Source: Simmondsia chinensis
Lineage: Eukaryota; Streptophyta; Magnoliopsida; Caryophyllales; Simmondsiaceae
Assembly: GCA_018398585.1 (NCBI GenBank)
Contig: JAGTTD010000013.1
Coordinates: 30,583,131-30,647,130 of the forward strand
Length of the DNA stretch: 64,000 nucleotides
Direction of reading: 5' to 3'
Shown here one piece after another: positions 49,516-61,000 of this stretch; positions within the stretch are counted from its first letter, which is position 1, and every line of letters starts with the position of its first letter. The position numbers and the translations under genes are program-made. The notes under the pieces are model-generated. The model was not told the origin of the DNA. It was given only the letters and a program-made list of their open reading frames with translations, and searched no databases.

Positions 49516-49667
49516 ATCAAAATTATGGGTCAAATGTACAGCAAAACATATTCTAGGAAAGCCCTTATATACACAATATCCAATTGAAAGAAGCAACCTT
49601 TATTACTCAATAACTACTACATTCACAAAATAATGAGTTTAAGCGCGCTACAATACAATCATTAACA

Positions 49668-50654
49668 CTAACCTTGATCCTTAATGTAAGTCTCATAGAC
49701 AAGCTGAGCAGTAAGAAGATCAAAAAGCCCACACCCAACTGACTTAAACACTGTGATTTCCCTCTCATTCATTCTCCCCACTTTCTCTCCCTTTATCAAC
49801 TCCAACAAAGTCCCACCAACTTCATCCCCCTTCATCACCCCTCTCTCCATTGCCCCCACCAACTCGCCTGCTTCTTCCATCGCCGCCTCGTTGTCTATAT
49901 ACACTCTCCCCCTCCTTATCGCCTCGTCGTCGCACTCCTTCATCTCCCTCCTAAAAGACCCCACCAAGTCTAAATGAGCCCCCTCCTTCAACCTCTCCCC
50001 CTCCACCAACGCCGCCTCGGAATTCGTCGCGCAACTCACTATATCCCCCAACCCAATCACCTCCTCCAAACACCCATTAAACTCTATTTCCACCTCATCA
50101 AAACCTTTCTCCCCTCTCAACCTCTCCGCCAATTTAACCCCTTTTTTGACCGTCCGATTCCAAATGATCACCCTCTTGATCCCAGGGCGCACACTCAAAT
50201 GGGCTTTAATCAAATGGGGACCCAAATTCCCAGCACCCACCATGATCAGAACCCTAGAATCCTCTCTTGATAGATATGAAGAAGCAAGAGCGGAAACCGA
50301 GGCGGTACGAAATAGGGTGAGATCAGAGGCGTCGAAAAGGGCTAGGGTTTGGCCGGAGGACGCGGAGAAGAGAGAGAAAGCAGCGTGGATGGCAGGGGAC
50401 GAAGAGGGGTGGTGGGTGACGAGTTTGACGCCGGAGAAAGGGAAGAGAGAGGGGGAGGTGGAGAAGGAGGGCATGAGGAGGAGAGTGGAGGTGGGGGTGG
50501 TGGCGTGGGAGTGGCGCGGTGGGGTGGCAACGGCGGTTGTGGCGGCCGGGAGTGTGGCGCGGAGGTGAGAGATTAGGGTTTTGTGAGTAAGGAGGGAATG
50601 GAGGGTGGCGGTGGAGATGAAAATTGGGGTGGCGGTGGCGGGCGGTGGGTCCAT
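49668..50654 (-). CDS. SARD4: SARD4-type ornithine cyclodeaminase/mu-crystallin reductase (328 aa)
   Basis: The family member SARD4 reduces dehydropipecolate, made by ALD1, to pipecolic acid, a signal for systemic acquired resistance. The single exon has a Rossmann motif VGAGNLGPHLIKAH (near 171-184 of this model) and then VIIWNRT, DIVSCATNSEAALV, HLDLVGSFRREM and the closing KSVGCGLFDLLTAQLVYETY, all in the order of the OCD/mu-crystallin family. I chose Met at 50654 (MDPPPATATPIF). An upstream in-frame Met at 50729 would precede the TATA-like CTATAAATTC (50701-50710) and so is unlikely to be used. The length fits the family. The 5' third is Pro/Ala/Thr/Ser-rich. The neighbouring promoter holds a LINE. 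Confidence 0.92.
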   Translation of the reverse strand: MDPPPATATPIFISTATLHSLLTHKTLISHLRATLPAATTAVATPPRHSHATTPTSTLLLMPSFSTSPSLFPFSGVKLVTHHPSSSPAIHAAFSLFSASSGQTLALFDASDLTLFRTASVSALASSYLSREDSRVLIMVGAGNLGPHLIKAHLSVRPGIKRVIIWNRTVKKGVKLAERLRGEKGFDEVEIEFNGCLEEVIGLGDIVSCATNSEAALVEGERLKEGAHLDLVGSFRREMKECDDEAIRRGRVYIDNEAAMEEAGELVGAMERGVMKGDEVGGTLLELIKGEKVGRMNEREITVFKSVGCGLFDLLTAQLVYETYIKDQG

Positions 50655-50700
50655 TGGTGGTGGTGGTGAGTTTGATTGTTGGGGATTGCCATGGAATGAG

Positions 50701-50710
50701 AATTTATAGA
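50701..50710 (-). promoter_or_regulatory. SARD4: TATA box of SARD4
   Basis: CTATAAATTC lies 47 bases before the chosen ATG, a suitable distance for a short leader. The LINE insertion begins only 26 bases further upstream. Confidence 0.6.
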
Positions 50711-50735
50711 AGGGTTTTTTTCCCCTCACAAATTA

Positions 50736-50745
50736 CTAAAATTTT

Positions 50746-50779
<34 letters not shown>

Positions 50780-51125
50780 CCACAAAGCCCGAAGGCCTAA
50801 ACTATATTCCAAAAATGTCCCAAGATACAATATCAGTTAAGGGAGGGGGGACAGAGGTCCACCAATCATGACAACATTTGCCCAAGAAATGACCCTTAGC
50901 TACAAAATGGGCCACCATATTACAACACCTAGGGCACCAAACAAAAAAAGGAACAGAAAAATGAACCACAAAGGACAAAACATCGTCGACGATAGCATGA
51001 ATCTCTCACGGGCAAGAACCTCGAGTGGAAAGAGCATCAATGAGAATTTTGCAATCACTTTCCAAAACAAGGCGTTGCCAACCTTGAGAATGAGCGTAAT
51101 AACAAGCCGCCCTAAAATTTTAGAT
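50736..51125 (-). mobile_element. 5'-truncated L1 LINE in the SARD4 promoter, 14-bp target duplication
   Basis: CTAAAATTTTAGAT occurs at 50736-50749 and 51112-51125. The insert ends on minus with poly(A) (T run 50750-50775). It encodes the RNase H-like tail of plant L1 ORF2: YYAHSQGWQRLVLESDCKIL, then CNMVAHFVAKGHFLG. Only about 360 bp was copied. Confidence 0.88.
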
Positions 51126-51432
51126 AGAGTTTAAAAATTACCTAATTTTTAAAATTTTTTAATATTATGTTTAATTTTGACTTTATTAATATCTGATAAT
51201 TTTTACTAATATGATATTTTAAAGAATTATTTTTTTAAATATAAATTATTTTTCTATAAATTCATAAAGATGTTAAAATTATTTAAAATGTAAGTTTCCA
51301 AATTTTGTAATTGTTTCTCTTTTTTTTTTTTCAAAATGTCATGTCGTTAAACACTAATGAATGTTAACGACGTTACATCAAGGTTTAACATTGAAATTTT
51401 TTTTAAATATTAGATATGACATTAAAAAACAA

Positions 51433-51494
51433 AGGAACCCTACTTATGCGGGAGCCCTTGAGACACTAGGTATGTTGTTATTGTTGTTGTATTG
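51433..51494 (+). repeat. SINE copy S11, 5'-truncated
   Basis: GGAACCCTACTTATGCGGGA, GCCCTTGAGACACTAGG and a TTGTTATTGTTGTTG tail. Only the 3' end of the SINE is present. Confidence 0.75.
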
Positions 51495-51734
51495 AAAAAC
51501 AAAAGAAAGTTAAGGCGTGGCATTGAAAAATTTTGGGTTTAGATGTGATATTAAAAAACTTTGGAAAGTTTAGGTACGACATTGAAAAACTTTAGAAAGA
51601 TTACATGTGCCATTAGAAAATTATAAAATTTAGACGATTTTTTTGAAACCGGACATAAAATTTACGTGATTTTTAGTAAAAAAATCCAAAATAATAATTT
51701 ATAACAATTTGATTGTGAAATTAGAAGAGGGTGA

Positions 51735-51875
51735 CGAATCAAGTAGAGTCGAGCACCCCTTTGTTTAAACTTGACTTCGATAAGGATTATTGAGCTCAAA
51801 TTTGAGCCTAGTTCTTACCGAGTTTTTCGAACCTTTGTTCGAGCTCAGTTCGATAAGTATTTAGTGTGTAACAAA
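51735..51875. repeat. G-family TIR element, truncated (copy 8)
   Basis: Only one part is recognisable: GAGCACCCCTTTGTTTAAAC followed by TTGAGCTCAAATTTGAGCC and TTCGAGCTCAG. Its far end is missing. Confidence 0.35.
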
Positions 51876-52149
51876 TATATTGATCATAGTTGGATATTGC
51901 ATTGGGAATAAAAGGCCTTAAAATGTTCAATTCTTTAAAATGTAAGTAGTCTAATTGCTAAATTATGGTGGAAAGGAAGTGTTGATGCTAAATGTCGAAT
52001 ACATCACGAGCGATGGAATCAGTCCGCTGAGCTAAAAAGCCTTGGGGTTTGGAACTAGAGACTTCAAAGGAGCGAACCTTGCCTTGTTGGCCAATCGGGC
52101 CTGGAGATTTCTTGATAATCCGAATGAGCTATGAGTCCGCTTTGAAAGT

Positions 52150-52431
52150 ATTTACTTATTCGATGGTAATTTTTTGGGTACTCGGGTCGGTTTTACCCCT
52201 TCATGGTGGTGGAGGAGTATGATTTCAAGTGGGGATTTCTTTAAAAAGGGGTTTAGATGGAATGTCAACAATGGTAGAAAGAATAATGTTCAAGATGATG
52301 ATTGGATTCCGGGTATTGTTAGTGGACCACTTCCGTTAGACGGAACGAACAAAGGTCCAATGTGTGTCTTTGATTCTATTAACTCGATGGCTTGAGGTTA
52401 GGATATTGGTTGGCTTGAGATGCATTTCCTT
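52150..52431 (+). pseudogene. L1 LINE ORF2 C-terminal relic, part 1
   Basis: WWWRSMISSGDFFKKGFRWN, then DDDWIPG, is the pre-zinc-finger block of plant L1 ORF2. The relic is cut by the DNA element at 52432 and resumes after 53390. Confidence 0.8.
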
Positions 52432-53390
52432 AGGGCTCTATTTGGCACATGAAATTAGAATTGGACTGTGAAATTTTAATTTCTATCAATTATGGTGGAA
52501 TTGGAATTGTAATGCAATTGAAATTCCACTCTTTGGTCCATTAAATGAATTGGATATCGAAATTATAATTCTATAATGATTTGAGCCATCTCAAGTTTTC
52601 GGTCAATTGAGTTGGAGTACTTCGAGTTTTGAATAAGCTATGGTCAAATTTTGGTCAAAGAAGTTCACATTGCTTTCGCGTTATTATGGTTGGAGCGATT
52701 TACTTTGAGTTTGAGTTATTCAAGTTTCAAATAAAACTGGGTCGAGTATCACATCATATCAATTGGTGTCAAAGTCGTCTCGGATTTTCAGTTAATCAAG
52801 TTAGGTCTTTTAAGGATTTAGGCTAGAATCGATCGAGTTTGAATTGATTTAGGTCGTTTTGAGCTCGAGCCATCTTAGTTTGGTAAACAAACGGGTTGTA
52901 TTATTTCAAATTTCGAGTCAACTAGGGCTCAGTTTGAAATGGGTCGGATCAGCTTGGGTTTGAGTCATGTTAAGTTTTGGAACAATTTGGTCGGATCATT
53001 TTGATTTCGGCTTTGCTTGCTTACATCACATTCAAATCAAGTGGTTTCATTTTTTGGATTCGAGTCATCTCATATTTCGGGTCCATCGATTGGGTCACTA
53101 CGGACTTTAAGTTAAGTTGATTTCGGTCATTCAAGTTGAGTGATTTCGAGTTTGGAGTCAAAGTTTAGGTTGTATATAAGCCTTTTGATTTCAAGTCAAC
53201 TTGGGTTTGGGCTAATCAAGTGGAGTCAATTCAGGTTTCGAGTCAATAGAGTTAATATGGAATTACAATTCTTTACCCCAACCCCAAGGAATTGAAATGC
53301 ATAATTTTCAGTTAACATCCAATTCCGTGAATTTGAATTCCAGACCCCAATTCCAAGCTATAATTCCATGCTTCAAACGGGACCTAAAAA
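52432..53390. repeat. Non-autonomous element with degenerate tandem repeat (copy 2, inverted)
   Basis: The left end, TTAGGGCTCTATTTGGCACA, matches the reverse of the right end of the 5895-6800 copy. The right end is GCTTCAAACGGGACCTA. The interior has TCGAGTCA/GGGTCG words, the reverse complement of copy 1. It interrupts an L1 LINE relic, whose coding traces lie on both sides. Confidence 0.6.
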
Positions 53391-54470
53391 AACTTCTAGA
53401 GTTATTAGAGGCATTCTGGTGAGTTGGTTTGGAAGTGGGACTCGAAAATAGTGTATTGCGTAAAACAAAGGTATGAATTTTGGTGTCAGTCTAGAGTCCT
53501 TGCCAGCTCGGACAGTCAAGCGTCATCCTCCATCTCCCCTAACCGCAACTCATTCCAGAGTTTGTTGGGGGAGGGAGGAGGTTGTGTGCCTTCCAGGGTT
53601 CAGTTTTTTCTCCTCAGAGGCTTATGTTTGATGCATCAGTGACTAATGCTAGTTGCCGGTTTCTTCAGGGTGCGATATGAACCCCAAGTCTTCAAACCAT
53701 ACTATTTTTCTTTGCCCATGTACGAGAGCGGTTTGAATAGCCTCCAATGTTGGTTGTAAGCTGATGATTAATGGTTTTTTGGGTTTCCCCTCGATGGTGG
53801 AAGTTTGTTTTAGCTATGCTTTATTATGATCTATTTACTTTGGACATGGTGGATTTTGTTTGTTGGTGGTTATAGAAATCTCGATGCAGGTTTGTCTTGC
53901 AATGAACTAAAGATGATCCAATTTTGGTGACCCAAAAAGCTAACGAGAAGCCGTTGAATTTGATGGTTTGGGATCGATCAACCAACCCAGCCTTATGGTG
54001 GTCCAAGCTGCCTCTACAATTTATCAAGATTAATATCAACCCCAGCTAGGTTGATGAGATTCTATTGCCAGTCTTGCAATTGTTACCCATAATGATGAGG
54101 GAATCATGATTGATGGATAGAGTAGTTCAAAATTGTGGAGTCAGCAATGATTGTAAACATCGTGCTCTTCAATTTGCATGTCATTTTGCTATCTCTAAGG
54201 GCTTTAAATTTGTGAATTTTGAATCTGATTGGCAGAGGTTGAGATTGATGTCATTGTCTCTGATATTAAACTTTTATTATGTAATTTTAATTTTGTTTCT
54301 TTTACTTGGATTACTAGATCGGCCAATGGGGTAGCACATGAGGTAGCTAAAAATCATCGCTTGGGTTCATATACTCATGACTAGGTGTTCTCCCCTCCCT
54401 TTTTGTTTTGGATGCTCATCTTTTTGACAGGACTGAATAGTGTTTAGTTCAGGCAGTTTGACCCAAAAAA
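53391..54470 (+). pseudogene. L1 LINE ORF2 C-terminal relic, part 2
   Basis: It contains WKWDSKIVYCVKQRYEFW (zinc-finger RT region) in early frames and then an RNase H part: ALQFACHFAISKGFKFVNFE and SANGVAHEVAKNHRL. There are many stops and shifts. It is old and decayed. Confidence 0.8.
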
Positions 54471-55245
54471 AGATATAGTAGTCATCCTCTATAAATACAA
54501 GTATGCATACGGACCTTTGTCAGTCACAAACAAGTAAACACAAGAAATCTGAATTCATGAAAAATAAGCGTTTGTCCTCTAGCCTGGTCACCAAGAAATT
54601 GGCAAAATGTAGGAAGTGGAAACTCCTTAACAATTTCAAATTCTTTTAAAATGCAAGAAACAACTTACCTATGCCCCATATGTAAGTTCTAATTCCCTTA
54701 CCCAATAAATTCTATTTCCCATCCCGACTAACTACTAAGCATTTTTACCTATTTTTTGAGAAGTTAACTCAGTAATTAATTTTCCAGAAAATACAACTTC
54801 CCAATTAACCAAACTGTAAACTTTTTTTTATCCCCTCAGTTGATATGTTTGGTTAACATGCCCTATATGATTGACAATCAATGCACATGATACTTACCCC
54901 GGCAAGGATCAAATGCATTTGTTAACAATATACACACCATACATCTTACTATGTAAATTATCTTTCAAATTATTTATCTTGTTGTATAAATATATATGTA
55001 TTTATTAACAAATGCAACCAATCCTTGACCTGCAGCGCTAGCATTACTATTCACTGACAATCCTACATAGACTTGTCTTCTGTATAGAGTAAAACAACAA
55101 AAATGCACCAGAAGGATAAACTAAAAATTAATCTATATATCACTCTAAATCCAACCTCAGATTAAAATTATCAGAGTAACCCAAAATAAAGCTCCCATCA
55201 TAGAGCACTTTATTACTATCTCAGAAAATCAAAAGACAAATTTTG

Positions 55246-56082
55246 TTACTCCTCATCAGATCCTGACTCTTCAGAACTCGTGTTCTTCCCCTTCTTCCGA
55301 GCATCGCCATTTGCAGTCACACCCTTCTTTTTATCCTGTTCGTCTTCTTCGTCTTCACTGTACTCGCTCTCATACTCTTCATCGTACTCTTCTTCCTCGT
55401 TCTCTTCTTCTTCTTCAGCACCGTCCTCCACTGCACCGCCCTCTTCAGCCACAGCAACGCCTCTTGTTCCAGCTCGCGTTCGTTTCAGAACCTTGACTTT
55501 CAGACCCACCTTTTTGTCACAACCGATCCAAGTGTCACACAAGCAGTAACAAGTTAAACTGTAGGTTCCCTCTGGTGGGGCCTGGAACTTCCCCATCACG
55601 AGGCGGGACCCGCTCTTAACTTTCTCGACAGCTTCTCGAACTGCTATGCTTGTTTCCCTTGGGCTCGCCCCAGAGACCTCCATGGCCTCTTCTATGGCCT
55701 TCGAGGCTGCAGTGATGGCAGCTGCTTCATCCATGAAGCTGAGCTTTTGAGAGAACCATACGTTGTTCGAGTTTTGGTCAGCAAGGAGAAACCAGAAGTT
55801 TTCGTCCTTGTGGTACAGGAAGTACGGGGCATGGGGAAGGGCGCCAACTAAGCCATTGGGGCGCTCGAGTTTGACCCATGCTTGAAGTGTCACAATGTCG
55901 CCCTCTTGGACGCCCTCTTCGCCTTCGGTTTCGCACTTGACGTCGATGCTAAGAGATGGCATCATCTCGAGGACCCTCTCCACATCTTCCACCTCTGCAG
56001 CAGAAAAACCAGCTATTTGAGAAAGTAGCTCTGAGCGCTCTTGTGAAGTCATGTCTCTCAGCTCCTCAAAATTTCGAACTTT
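55246..56082 (-). CDS. ERDJ2: SEC63/ERdj2 last exon
   Basis: Acceptor TTTGCAG, 278 codons and a stop. It has [20 protein letters not shown], then KRTRAGTRG, then a long acidic tail and [10 protein letters not shown] at the end. Confidence 0.95.
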   Translation of the reverse strand, partial: KVRNFEELRDMTSQERSELLSQIAGFSAAEVEDVERVLEMMPSLSIDVKCETEGEEGVQEGDIVTLQAWVKLERPNGLVGALPHAPYFLYHKDENFWFLLADQNSNNVWFSQKLSFMDEAAAITAASKAIEEAMEVSGASPRETSIAVREAVEKVKSGSRLVMGKFQAPPEGTYSLTCYCLCDTWIGCDKKVGLKVKVLKRTRAGTRGVAVAEEGGAVEDGAEEEEENEEEEYDEEYESEYSEDEEDEQDKKKGVTANGDARKKGKNTSSEESGSDEE

Positions 56083-59000
56083 CTGCAAATAGACGACCAA
56101 ATGGCATGAATGAAGTCCAACTATACAACGACAATAATCAAAGCTTGAGGTAGGGCTGTGGACAACTCGAATATGCGAGGAATAACCCATGTTTGAAAGC
56201 AATTACGGTGGCTTCGTGTTCTTAGCTATCAAGCCGCATAAGAGCAAGCTCAATAAGCTTCATAAGGCAAGTTCGAACAAAGGGTTGCTTGACTTATAAG
56301 TTTTGCAAACAGTTTAATAAGGACTCGTTAAGGTCTCGTTTCAAAGCTTGTTAATGGCTCGTAGCTCAAAAATGTTTTGATGATGATTCGATAGTAACTC
56401 AAATAGCTTCACCTGATAGCGAGCTTGACTTAATAGAGAATTCAACTCGAGCTTGACTCGACTCGATAATGAACTCGACTAAGCTCAATTAGGCTAATGA
56501 GCCAAGTCAAGTTGAGTATACTAATATCATATCAAACCGATTTCGAATAAAGACTCGCAAGCTCAATGAAGGCTCAGCTCAAACTTGAGCTCGATCAAGC
56601 TTATCAAGCTCAATGTCGAACCAGGGGATACTCGAATTGAGTTTGCTCATTCACGCCCCTACTTGTATGGTCTGAGACATACAAGAATTGACAAAGTTAT
56701 ATTTCGGATTGCCTGGCCTGTTGCTCCCAACTTGGGATTGGCTATAGAAAAGGGTACCAAAATGTCAGCAGTAAATTGTCAAAACTAGTATCAAAAGTTC
56801 ACAATATTCACGCCACTGTCAATAGAATAAAAAAGGTGCCAATGAGGTATTGGTCAAGTGGTAAAACACAAGAAAACTCGAGGCGCTAGGATAAAGGGTC
56901 CTAAGCTCAATACCCCAACTCCACTTACCTACCCGAAAAAGTTTGTATGACAGTGTAAAAAGAGGGCAACAGGAAGAAAAGAAACTGTAATTTCTCATCA
57001 CAAAACATGCATTTTGCAAGTAATTTCGGGCTCATAATATAGTAAGTTGCAGTAGAGTAACTACCTATAGATTGCATATAGAGCCAATTTCAAACTCAGC
57101 AGCAAATACAGAGCAGTTTCTCTGCTCTTCGCATGTATTTGATGCTTTGATGATGCATGATGATTTCTTTCTTACAAGAAAGCATGATGATGATCTCAAT
57201 CTTGACTTAGAAGTAAGGGTTATTTACACCATAGGTCCCTATATTTTCCCACTGTATCAATTTAATCTACATACAATATACTTTATGTTAATTTAGTCCC
57301 TAAAGTAAAATTGGCGTTTAGTTAATGGTTGGATCACGGGTGGGTTTAAATTGGATTAATGAGCGAATCTGCATTTGGTCACTTGCATCTAACATGACTG
57401 GATCATTAAAATTTCATCATTAACTTAACTTTAGTTCCACCATAGGATTGCATTGATACAACGTAAATGATATAAGAACTAAATTGAAACATTTAAGCGT
57501 CCGTTAGGCCAAACGATGAAAAAATTTTTTTTTTTTAGAAGCACTTTTGTCAAAAGCACTTTCAACAGGGGTATTTTTGTCCAAAAGACTTTTAGTTTTT
57601 GCTTTTGCTTCCGCTTTAAAGGAAGTACTATTTTCTTGTAACTACTTAAAAGCAGGAAATAGCTTCTATTTCTATTTCAAAACATTTTTCTTTCAAGATC
57701 GAACACCCTCAAATCCTCGAAAATTGTTTCTTTTCCTAAAAGAACATTTTTTTTTTCTAGAAAAGAAACTTGGTCCAACAAGCCCTAACAGTAAAAGCAC
57801 TAAACTAATACAGTGAACAAAGTATAAGGACCTTTAAATAACCCTATAAGTAAACTAGGCAAAAAATGAAAGGGTCCAGACCATGAGAGTGGAGATGATA
57901 ACCAAACAATGATAATGACAAAGATATCAGGTCAAACTGTTTAAACTGACCTTGCGTGCAATCTTTTTGGTGACGGCTTCACTAAAATGTGGGAGCTGCA
58001 AGAAAGAAGCAATGCCTTCCGCGGATCCACCACCAGCTTTCCTAGCACTTAGAGGAACAGCCTGCATCAAGGTCAATCTTAAATCAACAAGCAGCCTGAA
58101 AATTTCTATCGGAATATAATAGGAGGGCTAACAACATATAGAAAGGGACCTCAAGGCCTTTAATATTGAAATTGTAGAAATGGTCATTTTTTATTTCCTA
58201 GTGTCATATTTCAAAAGGTTTGGGAAGAAGCTGACTAAAGGAAAACAGAAAAGTAGTGTCCATTTCCTGGGTTTTCTGTTTCTCAGGAACAAAAAATGAT
58301 AGCAAATGAGCCACTATCAATAAAAGGTTGCTGCTTTTTTATTTATCTTGCTCCACTAGTGAATATTGGTGGTTAATGCTCATCTAATTACTTTGCTCAG
58401 AACACTACACAATTTTCCTTGTTTTTTGATAACATAAGAAAATTATACTAAGGCTGAGTGTAGTTCAGCTTTTTAACAGTTTAAAGCTGTGAAAAAGATC
58501 TAGTTGGCTGTAAAGCTTGTGTTCGGTTAACAGATAAGATCTTGGTACATCTTTTTTACAGTTTAAATAGAAAAATGAAAAAGTTATTTATAACTAAGCA
58601 GAAAAATATGCAAAACTGGATCTTTTTCACATTTTATTTCAGAAATATGTTTTAAAAAAACTATATTAACATTAAATCTCCATCACCATGACTTATTTTC
58701 AGTTGTTGTCACTAACCCCACCTACCACCACCATTTTTACGCTCATGAGTCCCCATACTCACCACTCTCCACTATAATGACCAACTAGTATCATGATTCT
58801 CTCTTACCTACTATTAATTGATTTATAATTATAAAATTATTTTTGTGATTATAATAGATAATTCTTTTTTTAAACTTGTGTCTAAACACTTTATTATGTA
58901 AAAAATATCTTTCTGCACCGCACAACTAAACACTCCACCGTAAAAAGATACAGATCCTAAATGGACAAATCTTAGTGAAACAGATAAGTAGAAAAAAGAT

Positions 59001-59907
59001 AAGTTAAAATAAGCAGAACCAAACACACCCTAAGAGAGAAAGAATGTATTAAGTTATATTTAAGTAAAAGACAACACATAAAAAGCTAAGATAAAAACAG
59101 TTTCTCTACAAATTAACCAATGATGCATCAGTGAATCCTCTATCAAGAGCCTAGAAAAACTACCTTGTCCCGAAAAAATCCACAACCATATATCGGTCCT
59201 TAAAAATTGTTGCATTTCTTTTCAATGAAATACATCAAAAATTTTGTCATTTTAACCCCAAAGAACAATTTTGTTTTTCCATCTCCTCCCCCCCCCCCCC
59301 CCTCTCTTCTCCCCCCTTTCTCTTTTTTTTTTCCTCCTGACCTGGGGAGTGATTTGGTTGGGCAATGGAAGATGGATATATCCATATACAAACATGATAG
59401 ACGAAAGAAGATAAACAGAAACCCACAATGCTCCAATCAAAATCAGCAATAAGCAAAGGAGTATGCACATATTTTTCTCAGGCACATACAGACTCAATAC
59501 CGATGATGGAGAGCAGAAGTTATAACGCAATAGCATACTATTGCTAACCAGCTCCAAGATCAGCCAATTTATAATACATGTAAAAATTATTAGGGCTGGA
59601 AAATTAGTCAAAGATTTTGGAGCCTATTAGACCATGCAAAAGAGATATAGAGCTTTGATTTGCTATGAAACGTTGCTCCAACACCATCAGCATCTGCCAG
59701 AAAATGCTGCATACGCTCATACGCAAAAGCAGTTTCCCAGCACTATATTAGCAAACCCAATGCCACGTAGCATGAGAAAAAGACAACCTTAGATATTCTA
59801 AATCCGAATGGGTGTAGTACCTGGATAATGCATTGAGAAAGCTCAATCACCCCGATTGCGGGCCTTAGCCATCCATGCCCCTGAGGTGGGTGTGGTACCA
59901 ATGTCAT
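55246..59907 (-). CDS. ERDJ2: SEC63 homologue (ERdj2-type DnaJ), last three exons, 5' end off the window
   Basis: SEC63/ERdj2 is an ER-membrane J protein of the Sec translocon that recruits BiP for protein import. Exons in the window: 59821-59907 ([16 protein letters not shown] and onward), 57951-58061 ([20 protein letters not shown]) and 55246-56082 ([11 protein letters not shown] to the stop). All junctions are GT-AG in phase 0, giving 344 residues. They cover the end of the SEC63 helical region and the immunoglobulin-like part ([43 protein letters not shown]), plus an acidic Glu/Asp tail and a Lys-rich end. The J domain and membrane spans must lie beyond base 64000. No defect is seen. Confidence 0.93.
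56151..56661. repeat. G-family TIR element (copy 7)
   Basis: It runs from TAGGGCTGTGGACAACTCG to TTGCTCATTCACGCCCCTA, with CTCGATAA/GCTCGACT words inside. It lies in the last SEC63 intron. Confidence 0.6.
57215..57500. repeat. MITE-like AT-rich repeat (copy 2)
   Basis: GGTCCCTATATTTTCCC near the start and TATAAGAACTAAATTGAAAC near the end. The middle has GGATCATTAAAATTT, shared in form with the 34050 copy. It lies in a SEC63 intron. Confidence 0.45.
57497..57790. repeat. MITE-like element GCTTGTTTGGCCAA (copy 2)
   Basis: It opens CGTCCGTTAGGCCAAACG and closes TTGGTCCAACAAGCCC. The interior has AGCACTTTTGTCAAAAGCAC. It lies in a SEC63 intron. Confidence 0.55.
57951..58061 (-). CDS. ERDJ2: SEC63/ERdj2 exon (second from last)
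   Basis: Acceptor GATGCAG and donor CAAG|GTCAGT, 37 codons, ending [15 protein letters not shown]. Confidence 0.9.
59821..59907 (-). CDS. ERDJ2: SEC63/ERdj2 exon (third from last)
   Basis: Acceptor GATGCAG and donor CCAG|GTACTA, 29 codons. [20 protein letters not shown] is strongly conserved in SEC63 proteins. Confidence 0.9.
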
Positions 59908-60381
59908 CTGCATCAACGAGAATGATATTGATAAAATGGAAATACCCAGTAATACTCAAAAGAGAAGTATGAAATTCGTTTCTTGCAGTATGAAATTTAA
60001 GATGTAAACACAAGCTCCATTTGGTTAGAAGGAAGTTCTCTTTTTCCCCATTGTTGTTGCTTGCTTATATAAACGATTGGTCAAAATATATGGGGAAAAG
60101 TGACTCTCTCTGAAGAATAAAAAGATATTTATACCAAGACCACTACTCTCAACCCACATTGAGCATTTTACTCTTCCTCTCCAAGTTCAACCTTAAATAT
60201 GCTAAATCCCAAGTTCATGCAAAGTTATACAACGAAATTTATTTATTAAAAAAAGAAAATTCTAATGGAAAAAGTGATTTTCCGTTAAAAATGTCTTCAT
60301 AAGAAATATTTTTCACCAGGAAAATGTATTTCCTTTAACCAAATAGACCGAAAAGTTTACTAATTTGAACTTGTCAGTGTT

Positions 60382-60528
60382 GCAGATCAGCAAATAAATG
60401 GTGAGTCTGAAGTAGTTCCTCCTGAAGCAACGGAAAGAATAGCAAATCTTCAGAAGGTGGAACAAGCAATGGAAACAGTATTCATGTTCACTTCACCCAT
60501 TGGCTGTTGCAGTAATTTTCAGAGTTAA
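60382..60528 (+). pseudogene. Coding-like fragment, unknown
   Basis: After a TTGCAG acceptor-like site the plus frame reads DQQINGESEVVPPEATERIA, then NLQKVEQAMETV, and stops at TAA. The composition is protein-like but I do not recognise it. It may be an exon relic or chance. Confidence 0.25.
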
Positions 60529-60884
60529 TAAGGGGATTTACAAAAATACCAACTCCTACATTTGCTGTTTCTAGAGAGCTGCCCCATTCTGCGGTATTTT
60601 TCAGAAAACCATCCAAATTATTTCATTGTTTTCAGAGTCACGGTCAAGAAAAAACTATTACGGAGAATGCAAAGTGCATTTTATATGTAGAAATATTTAT
60701 TTTTGGTGCAAAAAAACATACAAAAAGTTTCTCATAAGAAAAATTAAGGGATTCGGAGTATTTTGGCCAGAACATGTAAAAAGACCAGTATTTATGTCAC
60801 TTGATAATTTCCATAGCAGTTCAGTGCATACTGCATAGATGTAGCATTGCAAACAAAAGATAGGGTGTTCTCTGAAAACTTGAT

Positions 60885-61000
60885 GGCCTTTTTGGTTTGT
60901 TTTCTGAGAAACTAAAAATCAGGATTTGAAAACAATTTTTTCTGATTTTTGGTTATCTTTTTCAATCAAATTAGGAAAAATCACCCATGCCAAACAAGCC
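60885..61000. repeat. MITE-like element, family GCTTGTTTGG (copy 3, short)
   Basis: It starts GGCCTTTTTGGTTTG and ends CATGCCAAACAAGCCGC. The terminal inverted repeat is short and the interior resembles copies 1 and 2. Confidence 0.45.

Noticed and set aside
50146..50568. Arg/Glu-rich and Gly-rich plus-strand frames
   Set aside because: They are antisense to the GC-rich 5' part of SARD4.
50654..50729. Upstream start adding 25 residues to SARD4
   Set aside because: The TATA-like CTATAAATTC lies inside this extension, so transcription probably starts after it.
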